In this document: in pieces, positions 27,301 to 35,825 of the stretch | Position numbering within the stretch: position 1 is the first letter of the stretch | Layout of the letters: each line of letters begins with the position of its first letter | From: Methanococcoides alaskense | GTDB taxonomy: Archaea; Halobacteriota; Methanosarcinia; Methanosarcinales; Methanosarcinaceae | Direction: 5' to 3' | Assembly (NCBI RefSeq): GCF_031454185.1 | Contig: NZ_JAVDQI010000001.1 | Coordinates: 558,001-622,000 of the forward strand | Length of the DNA stretch: 64,000 nucleotides | Notes under the pieces: generated by a model | Seen by the model: the letters and a program-made list of their open reading frames with translations, nothing else | Told to the model about the DNA's origin: nothing | Databases searched by the model: none | Made by a program: the position numbers and the translations under genes

Positions 27301-27801
27301 TTACTCAAGAATTCTTATGCCGCCTCTCCATTTTGTAGGTTCGATAAGATAATGTCCTTTTTTCCTTTCCATCTCAGGATAGGTTTGTATCTCTTCAACA
27401 GTGTATTTCAACGATGTTTCATCGTTGTACCGTTCCCTCAACTCATCCCAGGGGATGATGTGTGCTTTTCTGGATTTTCCAGCACCCATTCTTAATTCTA
27501 CCGCGAGATAGCCTGTACGCCCCGACCTTCTCAGAAAGTCAGATATGCGGACTATCTGGTGAGCACCCTTTTTATCAACTGTGAAATGCTGGGTAAAATA
27601 AAGTGCGTTTGCACCCTTTTCAACCGAAATGCTCTTGCATTCTATGCCCAGGTAGTAATCCGGGTTAAGGGAATCCACCAGTACATCCAGGAACTGCGGC
27701 GTGAATCGGTGCTGTTTGAGCCTATGTGCGATCCCCCTTACATCAGCATCTTCAAAAAAAGCATTGAAAGATAGTACAAGTTCCCTCTCGAATTCTGTCA
27801 T
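27301..27801 (-). CDS. Hjc/PD-(D/E)XK family nuclease-like protein
   Basis: 166 residues. The motif order fits the archaeal Holliday-junction-resolvase/PD-(D/E)XK fold: an N-terminal Glu helix (FERELVLSFNAFF), DVLVDSLNPDYYLGIECKS (Asp then E-x-K) and a following basic segment KGAHQIVRISDFLRRSGRTG. I infer an endonuclease acting on branched DNA. The family is usually about 130-170 residues. It precedes the DHH exonuclease gene by 20 nt and is probably cotranscribed with it. Confidence 0.7.
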   Translation of the reverse strand: MTEFERELVLSFNAFFEDADVRGIAHRLKQHRFTPQFLDVLVDSLNPDYYLGIECKSISVEKGANALYFTQHFTVDKKGAHQIVRISDFLRRSGRTGYLAVELRMGAGKSRKAHIIPWDELRERYNDETSLKYTVEEIQTYPEMERKKGHYLIEPTKWRGGIRILE

Positions 27802-27902
27802 GTGTTTACCATTGAATTTTGTGTTTAGATATTGTTGTCCTCTCTTATATTCCTTCTTCCACCGGCGTTACATTGATGTATCAGGCTTATAATGTAGGTA
27901 CA

Positions 27903-28082
27903 ATGAACAAAAAGACAATGGAAATCTTGCTGGCTATTGGTTCGGTCGTTGTATTCGTAGTGCTTCTTATAATGGTTCACGCAACGGGTATGGAGCCACA
28001 AGGATATGGTTTTTTAGGAGCTTTAGTGCTATTCGTACTGACAGTATCCCTTGCAGGCATTAAATTGACAAATATAGAGTAA
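27903..28082 (+). CDS. Small two-helix membrane protein
   Basis: 59 residues from the ATG at 27903. Two hydrophobic segments (about 8-26 and 34-54) are separated by a short polar loop HATGMEPQGYG. The upstream in-frame extension to 27819 looks non-coding. A modest SD-like GTAGGT precedes the start. It is transcribed divergently from the nuclease pair and followed by a perfect 9-bp hairpin at 28114. Function unknown. Confidence 0.55.
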   Translation: MNKKTMEILLAIGSVVVFVVLLIMVHATGMEPQGYGFLGALVLFVLTVSLAGIKLTNIE

Positions 28083-28113
28083 GACATTTCAAAATCGCTG
28101 ATCACGCAGTTGT

Positions 28114-28141
28114 TTCAATAGTAGCCATCCCAACTATTGAA
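28114..28141 (+). terminator. Hairpin downstream of the small membrane protein gene
   Basis: TTCAATAGT pairs perfectly with ACTATTGAA (9 bp) around a 10-base loop, 32 bases after the stop codon. A T-rich TTATTTTA follows about 13 bases later. It is probably a 3'-end or terminator structure. Confidence 0.4.
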
Positions 28142-28263
28142 TAGGACCAGGTCTTATTTTAGATATAGAACAGGCACTTGCCACCGTTCGAGGTCACGTG
28201 AACTGGTAGTCCAGATATTTGATGAATGATCAGCAAACATAATAAATGTAAAAAGTGTGGGGA

Positions 28264-28287
28264 GAGGTCGGTATAAATACCGACCTT
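28264..28287 (-). terminator. Strong hairpin after the DUF1699 gene
   Basis: AGGTCGGTA/TACCGACCT forms a 9-bp GC-containing stem with a 4-base loop, about 45 bases beyond the stop of the minus-strand DUF1699 gene. A T-run (CACTTTTTACATTT) follows in that direction. In the plus direction TTCTTCTTAG and T-runs also follow, so it may serve both strands. Confidence 0.55.
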
Positions 28288-28329
28288 CTTCTTAGGGATT
28301 TCGTTTTTTCGTTTTTCAAGTGCAGTAAA

Positions 28330-28725
28330 TTACTGCTTCATCAGGAATTCAATGAAATCCGGGCTAAGCCTGGTTTCTCTGACCATCTTCTCATTGATCT
28401 CTTCTTCAGAGAGACCTTCGTCGCGGTACTCCTTTATTCGATCATAGACGCCCTGAGATACTTCGGAATATTCGTTGATATCCTTTCTGTGGCCCCATAC
28501 ATCGCCTTCGAGAAGGTTTATGTCCTGCATTTCAAGATACATCTTTGCAGACTTGGAGATAGTCTTCTTGTATGAACTTGGAATGTGAAGTGCTTTGACA
28601 CTTGGACATTTTTTAACAAGCTCGAAGATATCCGTGTTTGATGGTCTGAATGCAAGGTGGACGATCTCTTCGTTTTCGCTTAACGTCTTAATCTCTTCTT
28701 TTGAACTTACGACTCTAATCTTCAT
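28330..28725 (-). CDS. DUF1699 family protein
   Basis: 131 residues from the ATG at 28723-28725. The start MKIRVVSSKEEI and the highly conserved body (AFRPSNTDIFELVKKCP, IHIPSSYKKT-like segment, GDVWGHRKDINEY) match the strongly conserved Methanosarcinales family DUF1699. Its function is unknown. There are no membrane helices or cysteines. An SD (AGGAAGGGTC) precedes the chosen start; an upstream ATG 16 codons away is less likely. The gene is monocistronic with a TATA-rich leader and a strong terminator. Confidence 0.8.
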   Translation of the reverse strand: MKIRVVSSKEEIKTLSENEEIVHLAFRPSNTDIFELVKKCPSVKALHIPSSYKKTISKSAKMYLEMQDINLLEGDVWGHRKDINEYSEVSQGVYDRIKEYRDEGLSEEEINEKMVRETRLSPDFIEFLMKQ

Positions 28726-28982
28726 TATTTGACCCTTCCTGTTTTTCGATTGTGCCGTGATTATTTTAAGCATTATGTAAAAATTTGCATATACAACACA
28801 TCTATTTGTATATACACAACCTCTTCTATATAAAGATTATCAGTGTTGTTTGTAAAAAATTACCAGATGGAAATAAGATTCATACTTAAGGGAATTCGGC
28901 AGTTTTAAGATATATTGTACCATTAATGCCAGCATAAGTTCAGAAGATGCATATTTGACAGAACGTTTCAGGAGACCAGACC

Positions 28983-29639
28983 ATGAAAAGCACGACAATT
29001 GGTAATGTATCAATAGAATGGCTAGGCCATGCCGGATTCATATTGCGCGGGCAGAAAACAGTGATATACATTGATCCATATGCAGTTCCAGATGAGATAG
29101 GTCCTGAAGATGAAGCTGACATCATACTTCTGACACACGAACATTTCGATCATTGTGACCCAGCTTCCATACGGGCGGTCCGCGGAAGTATGACAACGAC
29201 ATTGATCCCGGAAAAGATGTCATTAGAGTTCAAAGGCGATGCACGCAGGATCATTGAAGGAGATGAACTCACAGGAGATCTGGCAATAAAGGGAGTGAAT
29301 ATAGAGGTAGTGCCTTCCTACAATCTGAATAAACCAAACCATCCCCGAGGAGAAGGCGTAGGTTATATAGTCGAACTTGAAGACATAAGGATATATCATG
29401 CCGGCGATTCAGACCTGATCCCCGAAATGGCCGAGATACATGCAGATGTGGTCCTTCTGCCCATAAGTGCAGATTTCACAATGAGTGAAGAAGAGGCAGC
29501 AGAAGCGGCCATAACCATAGGACCAAAGGTCGCAATTCCCATGCATTATGGCCTTGTTGAAGGTACTGATGCAGACCCACAGAAGTTCAAAGAGCTCATC
29601 AATGCAAAGGATCCTAACATCGAAGTTATAATTCTTTAA
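28983..29639 (+). CDS. MBL-fold metal-dependent hydrolase (UlaG-like)
   Basis: 218 residues. The metallo-beta-lactamase motifs are in order: EWLGHAGF, DPYAVP, LTHEHFDHCD (HxHxDH, about residues 53-58), HAGDSD (Asp ligand), IPMHYG (His ligand). This is the UlaG-like family of Zn/Mn hydrolases, with substrate unknown. Length is typical. An SD-like CAGGAGACC precedes the ATG. The RNase P component gene follows after 29 nt, so cotranscription is likely. Confidence 0.88.
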   Translation: MKSTTIGNVSIEWLGHAGFILRGQKTVIYIDPYAVPDEIGPEDEADIILLTHEHFDHCDPASIRAVRGSMTTTLIPEKMSLEFKGDARRIIEGDELTGDLAIKGVNIEVVPSYNLNKPNHPRGEGVGYIVELEDIRIYHAGDSDLIPEMAEIHADVVLLPISADFTMSEEEAAEAAITIGPKVAIPMHYGLVEGTDADPQKFKELINAKDPNIEVIIL

Positions 29640-29668
29640 AATGATCATGCGTATACACAATAGGTAAT

Positions 29669-29995
29669 ATGTACATGTCCCGAATGAAAAAGAAGCAAAA
29701 AAATATTATAAAAGATGTGGCAACTGAGAGGATCGAACGCCTGTTCAAACTGGCAGCCGAGGAATACAGCTCCAACCCTGAAAGAAGCGACAGATATGTA
29801 CAGCTGGCAAGACGTATCGGCATGAAATATCGATTGCGATTCCCACCTTCCCTGAAACGTAAAATGTGCAGAGGATGCAGCTCATACCTTGTCCCCGGAA
29901 GTAGCTCAAGAGTAAGACTTCATGGAAGGTACATGACCATAACATGCCTTAAGTGCGGACAAGAAGTGAGGATACCATACCATTTAAAAAAATAA
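29669..29995 (+). CDS. rnp4: Ribonuclease P protein component 4 (Rpp21/Rpr2)
   Basis: 108 residues. The helical basic N-terminus (ERIERLFKLAAEEYSSNPERSDRYVQLARRI, in parts) is followed by a zinc ribbon with CRGCSSYLVPG and CLKCGQEVRIPYH. This is the archaeal Rpp21 homologue, which partners Rpp29 in the RNase P specificity complex for tRNA 5' maturation. Three in-frame ATGs (29669, 29675, 29684) lie close together after AGGTAAT; the first is listed but the second is equally plausible. Confidence 0.93.
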   Translation: MYMSRMKKKQKNIIKDVATERIERLFKLAAEEYSSNPERSDRYVQLARRIGMKYRLRFPPSLKRKMCRGCSSYLVPGSSSRVRLHGRYMTITCLKCGQEVRIPYHLKK

Positions 29996-30000
29996 GCTGT

Positions 30001-30240
30001 TCAGATCCCGGCAACCAGGTTCAGCAGTTTAACAATAAGATATACTCCAACGAGCATTCCAATTCCCATTATTGCGAAGATAAGGATGTTCCTGAGTACT
30101 TCGTTCTTTTCAGAACCTGCACGTATTCCGAATGCACCACAGGTACCACCTGAACAACCGCCACAACCATCCGACTTGTGGCCCTTTTTTTCCACAGGCA
30201 CTTCATTGAGCACAGGGATTATCAGTTTACCATCGACCAT
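30001..30240 (-). CDS. Small cysteine-rich membrane protein
   Basis: 79 residues. A hydrophilic N-terminus carries the dense motif CGGCSGGTCG (residues about 26-35), followed by one hydrophobic helix (about 50-75) at the C-terminus. The cysteines could bind a metal or Fe-S centre or form thiols, facing whichever side the N-terminus occupies. It is convergent with rnp4 and separated from the tRNA-Ser gene by about 70 bases. I do not recognise a functional family. Confidence 0.6.
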   Translation of the reverse strand: MVDGKLIIPVLNEVPVEKKGHKSDGCGGCSGGTCGAFGIRAGSEKNEVLRNILIFAIMGIGMLVGVYLIVKLLNLVAGI

Positions 30241-30309
30241 TATCTAAGCCTACCATTCCTTTTTCGATCATAATTAAAAAAAGCATAGTCAACAAAAGAT
30301 ATAAAAGGA

Positions 30310-30394
30310 CGACGAGAGGGGGATTCGAACCCCCGAGGTGCCGGGCACCACAGGATTAGCAATCCTGCGCCATACCGGGCTTGGCTATCTCGTC
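30310..30394 (-). tRNA. tRNA-Ser (anticodon GCU)
   Basis: 85 nt on the minus strand with all class II features. The acceptor stem is GACGAGA/TCTCGTC with discriminator G. The D-arm is present, and the anticodon loop TTGCTAA has GCU flanked by a 5-bp stem AGGAT/ATCCT. A long variable arm (GTGCCCGGCACC) and the T-arm GGGGGTTCGAATCCCCC follow. The CCA tail is not encoded. No intron. Confidence 0.97.
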
Positions 30395-30471
30395 ATTAAG
30401 AGTTATTTTCACGCCAATGCGATTCCATAAAGGCAATAGCATTATATAACGCTTTTCGTTAGAAGTGCAAA

Positions 30472-30789
30472 GTGGCGGGCATACCGCGAGTTGCTGAACA
30501 TCACAGACCCAAATGATCTGTGATCTCTCCTCCACCCCGCAGCCCTCCAAGCGACAAATGTCAATGGTAGGTCTGCTCCCTTCCGGGCCTCGACTGGTTC
30601 CCACTGCAAAGATAGGTGAACCAATTCTCCAATTGGTCCTCCTACCAACATCATCCAAGCAGGACGGGGCTTCTACGTTGAGATCACAGGTTTGAATCTG
30701 ATCAAAACAACTTCTTTTGGCTTCGTCTCCCGCATATCGGCGATTTCGGGTTACAGGTAACGCCGGCCTACCCAGACTAGCCCGCCACG
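30472..30789 (-). ncRNA. ffs: Signal recognition particle 7S RNA
   Basis: About 318 nt on the minus strand. The termini pair (GTGGCGGGC with GCCCGCCAC), as in archaeal SRP RNA helix 1. The highly conserved helix 8 SRP54-binding element reads AGGCCCGGAAGGGAGCAG on the minus strand. The Alu-domain terminal region near the 5' end shows the compact GC-rich helices expected. A TATA-like ACTTTTATT is centred about 26 bases upstream of the 5' end. Open frames crossing it are shadows. It targets membrane and secreted proteins through SRP54/SRP19. Confidence 0.95.
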
Positions 30790-30809
30790 CATAGTTATGC
30801 TTTACAGGT

Positions 30810-30819
30810 AATAAAAGTA
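30810..30819 (-). promoter_or_regulatory. TATA-like box for SRP RNA
   Basis: TACTTTTATT on the minus strand, centred about 26 bases upstream of the inferred SRP RNA 5' end. This is the canonical archaeal spacing. Confidence 0.5.
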
Positions 30820-30902
30820 TTCCTATCACGCATGCAACAATGGAAGAACAACTGTACGAATATAGTTATACGATGTAGTAGTAAACTGTATATGGTGAGA
30901 AA

Positions 30903-31142
30903 ATGGAAGAATTAATGGGTTTTGTTACCGGAAACAAGAACAGACAGAAATTATTGGCCTTACTCGAATCCAGAGGACAGTTGGAAGGAGCACGCATCGC
31001 TAAGAACATGCATATTGCAAAAATATCTGCGGATAAGATACTCGAAGAACTCACCGCAAAAGAGCTTATAGTTGAGGAAAGTGGAGTTTACAAACTCACA
31101 GAACTTGGCACAACGGTTGCAAGGACCGTACTTTCAATATAA
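30903..31142 (+). CDS. Small winged-helix DNA-binding protein
   Basis: 79 residues. It consists of a single winged helix: KNRQKLLALLESRGQLEGARIAK as helices 1-2, the recognition-helix region ISADKILEELTAKELI, and the wing VEESGVYKLTELG. There is no sensor domain or membrane segment. It is probably a transcriptional regulator or chromatin protein, with target unknown. An ideal SD-like GGTGAGAAA precedes the ATG. It is divergent from SRP RNA and convergent with the KaiC-like gene. Confidence 0.8.
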   Translation: MEELMGFVTGNKNRQKLLALLESRGQLEGARIAKNMHIAKISADKILEELTAKELIVEESGVYKLTELGTTVARTVLSI

Positions 31143-31193
31143 AATGAAAGTAGTATTATGCTACTTTTATACCTTTTTTACTTATCCTGCCAT

Positions 31194-32573
31194 TCAAGGC
31201 AACACATCACACTGAAGCTTGATGCCAGTGTCAGAGATCGTGTATTCCCGCATGATCAGACCATGGCGAGAACCTTTGGATTTCAGTATCCTCAGATACC
31301 TTTTGAACTCATTGGAACAGAGTATCTGCGTAAGGGTTATCACAGTGTCCATGATAAATGATGCATCATTGCTCATGATTCTGCCCGTCTGCGGGTCCAG
31401 TTCTGTTGTGAAAACTGAGGATACGCCCATACTGTTGAGATAATTTGTAAGGCTAAGCAGGTATCCACGAAGTTTTATATCATCAGGGAATGTGATCTCC
31501 AGATTGACAAGGCCGTCCAGAACAATACGCGTAATACCAAGTTCATCTATGAGTTCCTTTAGTCTTATTGCATGTTCCGCAGGATGAATTTCCTCAGGAT
31601 TGGAATGAATGAACCGTAATTGCCCGGAATCGACATACTTTTGCATATCCCAGCTGAACTTTGCCGCTTCCCTGATGATCTGTTCCGGCCTTTCACCATA
31701 GGATACGATTACCCCATTCTCACCATTAATGAGACCTTCCATCATGAAATTCCATGCGAAGACCGACTTACCCGAGCCAGGCTCACCTGCAACGAGCATA
31801 CTGCTACCTGCAATTATGCCCCCGTAGAGCATAAGATCGAGATTTTCAATCCCAGACCTTATCTTTGTTTCAGCTACCCCATCAACTTTAGAACTTACCA
31901 GGCGGGGATAGACGACGAACCCTTCAGAACTTACATCATAACTGTAATCCCTGGCAGTGCTTACCCCCCTCTTTTGGAGATCGAGTCCCAGCATCTTAAT
32001 AACTCTCATTTTATGTGCAGTATGATAACCGGAATTCTCTTTTGACAGGTAAATGATACCATCGGTAAGATGACTAACCACAGACCCATGTATCTGTTCT
32101 TCCAGAAGTTCAGCTGTCAGCAGCACAAGAGCATTCGATTCCTTGAGCATGGAGTCAAGCGTATAGAAAAAGCGCCTTCTTTCCTGTTCAACGAAACCAA
32201 ATCCCATAGGAGTTATAGGATCAATGACGATGCGATCAGGATTTTCTGAGGTTATAACATTCCCCATTTCGATCAACATGCTCAGTGGATCCTTTTCAGC
32301 AGCCTGTCTACTTAATGGATGGATACTGACATTCTCGAAGAGGAACGGGAAAACAGACTGCAATTTCTCGAATCTTTCAGATGTCTCTGTTGTAAGCGGT
32401 ATGTACAGCACTTTCTCTCCGTTCTTTGCGGCATTTGAAAGCATCTGAAGTGCCATTGTGGTCTTACCGACCCCAGCTGTACCGGCAACAAGGATAGTCG
32501 AAGGGGTTCTAAACCCACCAAGTATCTCATCAAGTCCCTCAATACAACACGGTAAATTCTGAAGTTCGGACAT
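31194..32573 (-). CDS. Double RecA-domain KaiC-like ATPase
   Basis: 459 residues with two RecA/KaiC-type domains. Walker A occurs in each (GTAGVGKTT near residue 31; GEPGSGKS near 263). Walker B-like strands are RIVIDPITPM and RIVLDGLVNL. Domain 1 carries HLTDGIIYLS and domain 2 SFIMDTVITL near the ends. Archaeal KaiC-like proteins are signal-transduction ATPases, often tied to taxis or phosphorylation networks; the partner here is unknown. The gene is monocistronic. Confidence 0.88.
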   Translation of the reverse strand: MSELQNLPCCIEGLDEILGGFRTPSTILVAGTAGVGKTTMALQMLSNAAKNGEKVLYIPLTTETSERFEKLQSVFPFLFENVSIHPLSRQAAEKDPLSMLIEMGNVITSENPDRIVIDPITPMGFGFVEQERRRFFYTLDSMLKESNALVLLTAELLEEQIHGSVVSHLTDGIIYLSKENSGYHTAHKMRVIKMLGLDLQKRGVSTARDYSYDVSSEGFVVYPRLVSSKVDGVAETKIRSGIENLDLMLYGGIIAGSSMLVAGEPGSGKSVFAWNFMMEGLINGENGVIVSYGERPEQIIREAAKFSWDMQKYVDSGQLRFIHSNPEEIHPAEHAIRLKELIDELGITRIVLDGLVNLEITFPDDIKLRGYLLSLTNYLNSMGVSSVFTTELDPQTGRIMSNDASFIMDTVITLTQILCSNEFKRYLRILKSKGSRHGLIMREYTISDTGIKLQCDVLP

Positions 32574-32675
32574 TATAATTTTCTATATGCATAAGGATTA
32601 CTTATACTTTCTCGAGTCCAGCACACCCGCGTCGCCACCAATACTGCCAGTAACACTATATATTGCAAAAACTTC

Positions 32676-32945
32676 TCACTGATCGGACCCATTGAATGGT
32701 CCTGTTACAAGCTTTCCGCTCCTTTCCATCAGAACCTCTACCTTCTTCTCGGAATCCTCGATCTTCTGATTACAAAGCAGTGCCAGTTTCATACCTTTCT
32801 CAAAGGTCTCAATACTTTCATCAAGTGTAAGCTGCCCTCTTTCAAGCTGATCCACTAGACGTTCTAGCTCCTCCAGAGATGCTTCGAAGGTCTGTTCTTT
32901 TTCTGTCGCCTCTTTTTCAGACTTGGTCTTCTTTGTATTTCCCAT
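32676..32945 (-). CDS. xseB: Exodeoxyribonuclease VII small subunit
   Basis: 89 residues from the ATG at 32943-32945, selected because AGGGTGATAAT (SD) sits right before it. The helical-hairpin family signature is clear: FEASLEELERLVDQLERGQL followed by LDESIETFEKGMKL. XseB subunits wrap XseA in the bacterial-type single-strand exonuclease VII. It starts 4 nt after the xseA stop, and its SD lies within the last xseA codons, so translation is coupled. Confidence 0.92.
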   Translation of the reverse strand: MGNTKKTKSEKEATEKEQTFEASLEELERLVDQLERGQLTLDESIETFEKGMKLALLCNQKIEDSEKKVEVLMERSGKLVTGPFNGSDQ

Positions 32946-32949
32946 ATTA

Positions 32950-34173
32950 TCACCCTTCGTAATGCAGGTATTTCTTCCTGTCACGGATTATATTTTCAAC
33001 CTTACACTCAAATATCCCGTCATTGACAATAACATCCAATTGCGCATTCTCCTTCAGCTCGCTGACACTTGAGATAGATACCTTCCTTTCAGGATCTAAC
33101 GCTATACTATACCCCCTTATGATCGTGTTCAGGGGACTTACCGCATTGAGCCTAGACGAATGGAATTTAAGTTCGAACGCTTTATCCTCCAGGGCCCTCC
33201 CCATGGAAGAGGTCAGTTTCATGGTAAGCTCATCCAGATACTGAGAGTCCTGCATCAGCATATCCATTATATGTTGCGGCTCCAGTTTATTCCGGACATT
33301 TTCCAGCCGACCTTTCCCTTCTGAAATAACATGCCCCACCTTATTCTCTAATCGGGAGGACAATGTTGCAAGATGCCTTTTTACCTCTTTCTTATCCGGC
33401 ACTACAAGTTCTGCCGCAGCAGAGGGGGTCGGAGCACGCATATCAGCAGTAAAATCAGCAATGGTAAAATCCGTTTCATGCCCCACAGCGGAAACTATCG
33501 GTTTTTTGGAATTGAAAATGGCCCTTGCGACCACCTCTTCATTGAAAGCCCACATATCTTCAAGGGAACCGCCACCCCTCCCCACAATTATAACGTCAAC
33601 ATCCGTCTGGTTAAGCAGTTCAATTGACCTGACAATACTTTCCGCAGACCTCTCCCCCTGAACAATGGTAGGGCTTAATAAGATATTGACCGGATACCTA
33701 CGGCCGATAACATTCAGAATATCGTGTATCGCAGCTCCCGTGGGAGAAGTTACAACCCCGACCCTCAGAGGATATTCAGGTATTGGTATTTTGTGAACAT
33801 CACTGAAGATACCTTCTTTCTCAAGCTTGTTCTTAAGCTGCTCATAAGCCTTGTATAGCTCGCCCACACCATCGGGACGAATGTCCTGAACATAGAGTTG
33901 ATACTGCCCGCGTACCACATACACATCCACTGAACCGAATACCAGTACCTTCATGGAGGATTCCAGCTCGAACCGGAGAGTCCGGTTCACAGACTTGAAG
34001 CTGACACAACTTATCTGACTTTTTCCATCCTTGACAGTAAAATAATAATGACCCGAACTATGCTTTGTAAGATTGGAGATCTCCCCCTGCACCCAGATCT
34101 GATTAAGTTTAGGATTGTTCGACAGAGTGTTCTTGATGAGGTTGTTCAGTTCTGTAACAGTATATGCGGGCAT
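32950..34173 (-). CDS. xseA: Exodeoxyribonuclease VII large subunit
   Basis: 407 residues. The N-terminal OB-fold (WVQGEISNLTKHSSGHYYFTVKD) is followed by the catalytic domain with RVGVVTSPTGAAIHDI, DVIIVGRGGGSLEDMWAFN and VSAVGHETDFTIADFTADMRAPTP (the longest conserved parts). A C-terminal coiled coil and the closing RGYSIAL motif come last. With XseB it degrades single-stranded DNA from both ends. It is a mainly bacterial enzyme, found sporadically in methanogens, so the pair probably entered by ancient transfer. Confidence 0.96.
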   Translation of the reverse strand: MPAYTVTELNNLIKNTLSNNPKLNQIWVQGEISNLTKHSSGHYYFTVKDGKSQISCVSFKSVNRTLRFELESSMKVLVFGSVDVYVVRGQYQLYVQDIRPDGVGELYKAYEQLKNKLEKEGIFSDVHKIPIPEYPLRVGVVTSPTGAAIHDILNVIGRRYPVNILLSPTIVQGERSAESIVRSIELLNQTDVDVIIVGRGGGSLEDMWAFNEEVVARAIFNSKKPIVSAVGHETDFTIADFTADMRAPTPSAAAELVVPDKKEVKRHLATLSSRLENKVGHVISEGKGRLENVRNKLEPQHIMDMLMQDSQYLDELTMKLTSSMGRALEDKAFELKFHSSRLNAVSPLNTIIRGYSIALDPERKVSISSVSELKENAQLDVIVNDGIFECKVENIIRDRKKYLHYEG

Positions 34174-34358
34174 TGTTCAAGTCTCCATCATGACGTACGA
34201 TTATGTCTTTTTCCTATTAGTATATAGAGCGAGTAGGTTGAAAGTAATTTAAGTATGGATACGTAAGTAAATTATTCATAGGCATCATAGACATAAAGTC
34301 CCAGCTTGTAAAAATGCAACGACATCTTTTATTAGGTATGAAAGGATAAATCATTTTA

Positions 34359-34853
34359 ATGTCTGCTACAAATGGATCAACTTTTCTATCCAGGCTGGAT
34401 AAAACGGGAACTGACATTCTCAAATGCATGCATTGTGGCGTTTGTACCGGCAGTTGTCCGTCTGGAAGGCATACGAGTCTGAATGTAAGGAATTTGCTCA
34501 GGAAGGCTCGCAAAGGTGAATCTGTGCTTTCTGATGAGACACTTTGGACATGTACAACATGTTATAATTGTCAGGAACGTTGCCCGAGGGGAATTAATAT
34601 TGTTGATGCAATTTTTGAGATACGTGCGATAGCAGTACATGAAGGGATCATCCTCCCGGAACATCACACCGTGGGCAAACTATTGATCGAACACGGGCAT
34701 GCGGTGCCCATAAATGCTGAGAACAAAGCAAAGAGAGAAGCACTTGGGATGGATGCTTTGCCACCCACAGTACACAGTTTCCCGGATGCATTGAGTGAAG
34801 TTAGGAAATTGCTTGCCAACTGTAAATTCGATGAGTTGATATCAAATGAGTGA
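34359..34853 (+). CDS. hdrC: Heterodisulfide reductase subunit C-like protein
   Basis: 164 residues with two [4Fe-4S] ferredoxin motifs: CMHCGVCTGSCPSG (about 27-40) and CTTCYNCQERCPRG (about 68-81). HdrC relays electrons to HdrB, which reduces CoM-S-S-CoB. The remainder is helical and soluble. It overlaps the 3' end region of its hdrB partner and has no hdrA next to it. In Methanosarcinaceae, soluble HdrABC paralogues exist besides membrane HdrDE; this pair likely joins an HdrA encoded elsewhere. Confidence 0.93.
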   Translation: MSATNGSTFLSRLDKTGTDILKCMHCGVCTGSCPSGRHTSLNVRNLLRKARKGESVLSDETLWTCTTCYNCQERCPRGINIVDAIFEIRAIAVHEGIILPEHHTVGKLLIEHGHAVPINAENKAKREALGMDALPPTVHSFPDALSEVRKLLANCKFDELISNE

Positions 34854-34875
34854 ATCTGCAAGGAAGGAACACGAA

Positions 34876-35766
34876 ATGAACAAAATGTCGCTGTTTCTCG
34901 GGTGTGTGATCCCTAATCGATACCCAGGTATTGAAAAAAGCACAAAGCTATGCCTTGAGAAATTGGATATCGATTGTGTCGATCTTGAAGGGGCTTCATG
35001 TTGTCCGGCACCGGGAATTCTTCGGTCGTTCGATAAGACCACATGGCTTGCCCTGTCCAGCAGGAATATTACATTGACCGAAGATCTTGGACGGGACATA
35101 CTTACTATCTGTAATGGATGTTATGGGTCCCTTTCCGATGCGAATAATGAATTGAAAGCTGACGAGGACCTAAAGGAAAGTGTTAATTCTCACCTTGCAG
35201 CCGTAGACAGGGAATTTAAAGGTACACAGGATATTCGCCATATTACAGAGTTCTTATATCAGGAAATAGAGCCCGGGAATATACGTGAACTTGTCACACA
35301 ACCTCTGGAGATCAGGGTTGCTGTGCATTATGGCTGCCACCTGCTGAAGCCTTCAAAGGAGAGGACAGGTATGAGTGTGGAAAGGCCTTCTTTCTTTGAT
35401 GAACTTGTTGAGGCCACAGGTGCAGTGAGCGTGGATTATCAGGATAAGATGGAATGTTGTGGTGCTGGTGGAGGTGTCAGGTCTGCTTTGAGTGATGAAG
35501 CCCTTGCCCTCACAGAACATAAATTGTCAATGATAGAAGCAGCAGGTGTTGATTGTATTGTCAATGCATGCCCGTTCTGCCACATGCAGCTTGATGTAGG
35601 ACAAACTGACCTTAATGAAAGAGATGGTACAGAGCATTCAATACCAGTCTTGCATTACACACAATTGTTAGGGCTTGCTTTTGGATATACCGTAGAGGAA
35701 CTGGGCATTGACCTCAATTCGACATTGAACAAAGCTTTTTTTGAGATGATCGAGGAGCGACCTTAA
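34876..35766 (+). CDS. hdrB: Heterodisulfide reductase subunit B-like protein
   Basis: 296 residues from the ATG at 34876 (SD AAGGAAGGAAC). An ATG at 34846 would overlap hdrC by 8 nt. Both CCG cysteine-rich modules are present: LEGASCCPAP with CNGCYGSL, and YGCHLLKPS with MECCGAGGGVRS and CPFCHMQLD. They bind the non-cubane clusters at the heterodisulfide site. It is soluble, with no membrane anchor. Cotranscribed with hdrC. Confidence 0.93.
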   Translation: MNKMSLFLGCVIPNRYPGIEKSTKLCLEKLDIDCVDLEGASCCPAPGILRSFDKTTWLALSSRNITLTEDLGRDILTICNGCYGSLSDANNELKADEDLKESVNSHLAAVDREFKGTQDIRHITEFLYQEIEPGNIRELVTQPLEIRVAVHYGCHLLKPSKERTGMSVERPSFFDELVEATGAVSVDYQDKMECCGAGGGVRSALSDEALALTEHKLSMIEAAGVDCIVNACPFCHMQLDVGQTDLNERDGTEHSIPVLHYTQLLGLAFGYTVEELGIDLNSTLNKAFFEMIEERP

Positions 35767-35825
35767 TTCTCACTTTTTTACATGCATGCTGCTCTTGAAC
35801 AAAGCATGTGAGGTTTTAAAAAATC

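Noticed and set aside
27819..27902. 28-codon N-terminal extension of the small membrane protein
   Set aside because: No SD, and non-membrane, low-quality sequence; the ATG at 27903 with an SD-like element gives a cleaner two-helix protein.
30356..30829. 157-residue protein-coding frame (minus strand)
   Set aside because: It lies across tRNA-Ser and the SRP 7S RNA, whose structural signatures are clear; the frame is a by-product of GC-rich RNA genes.
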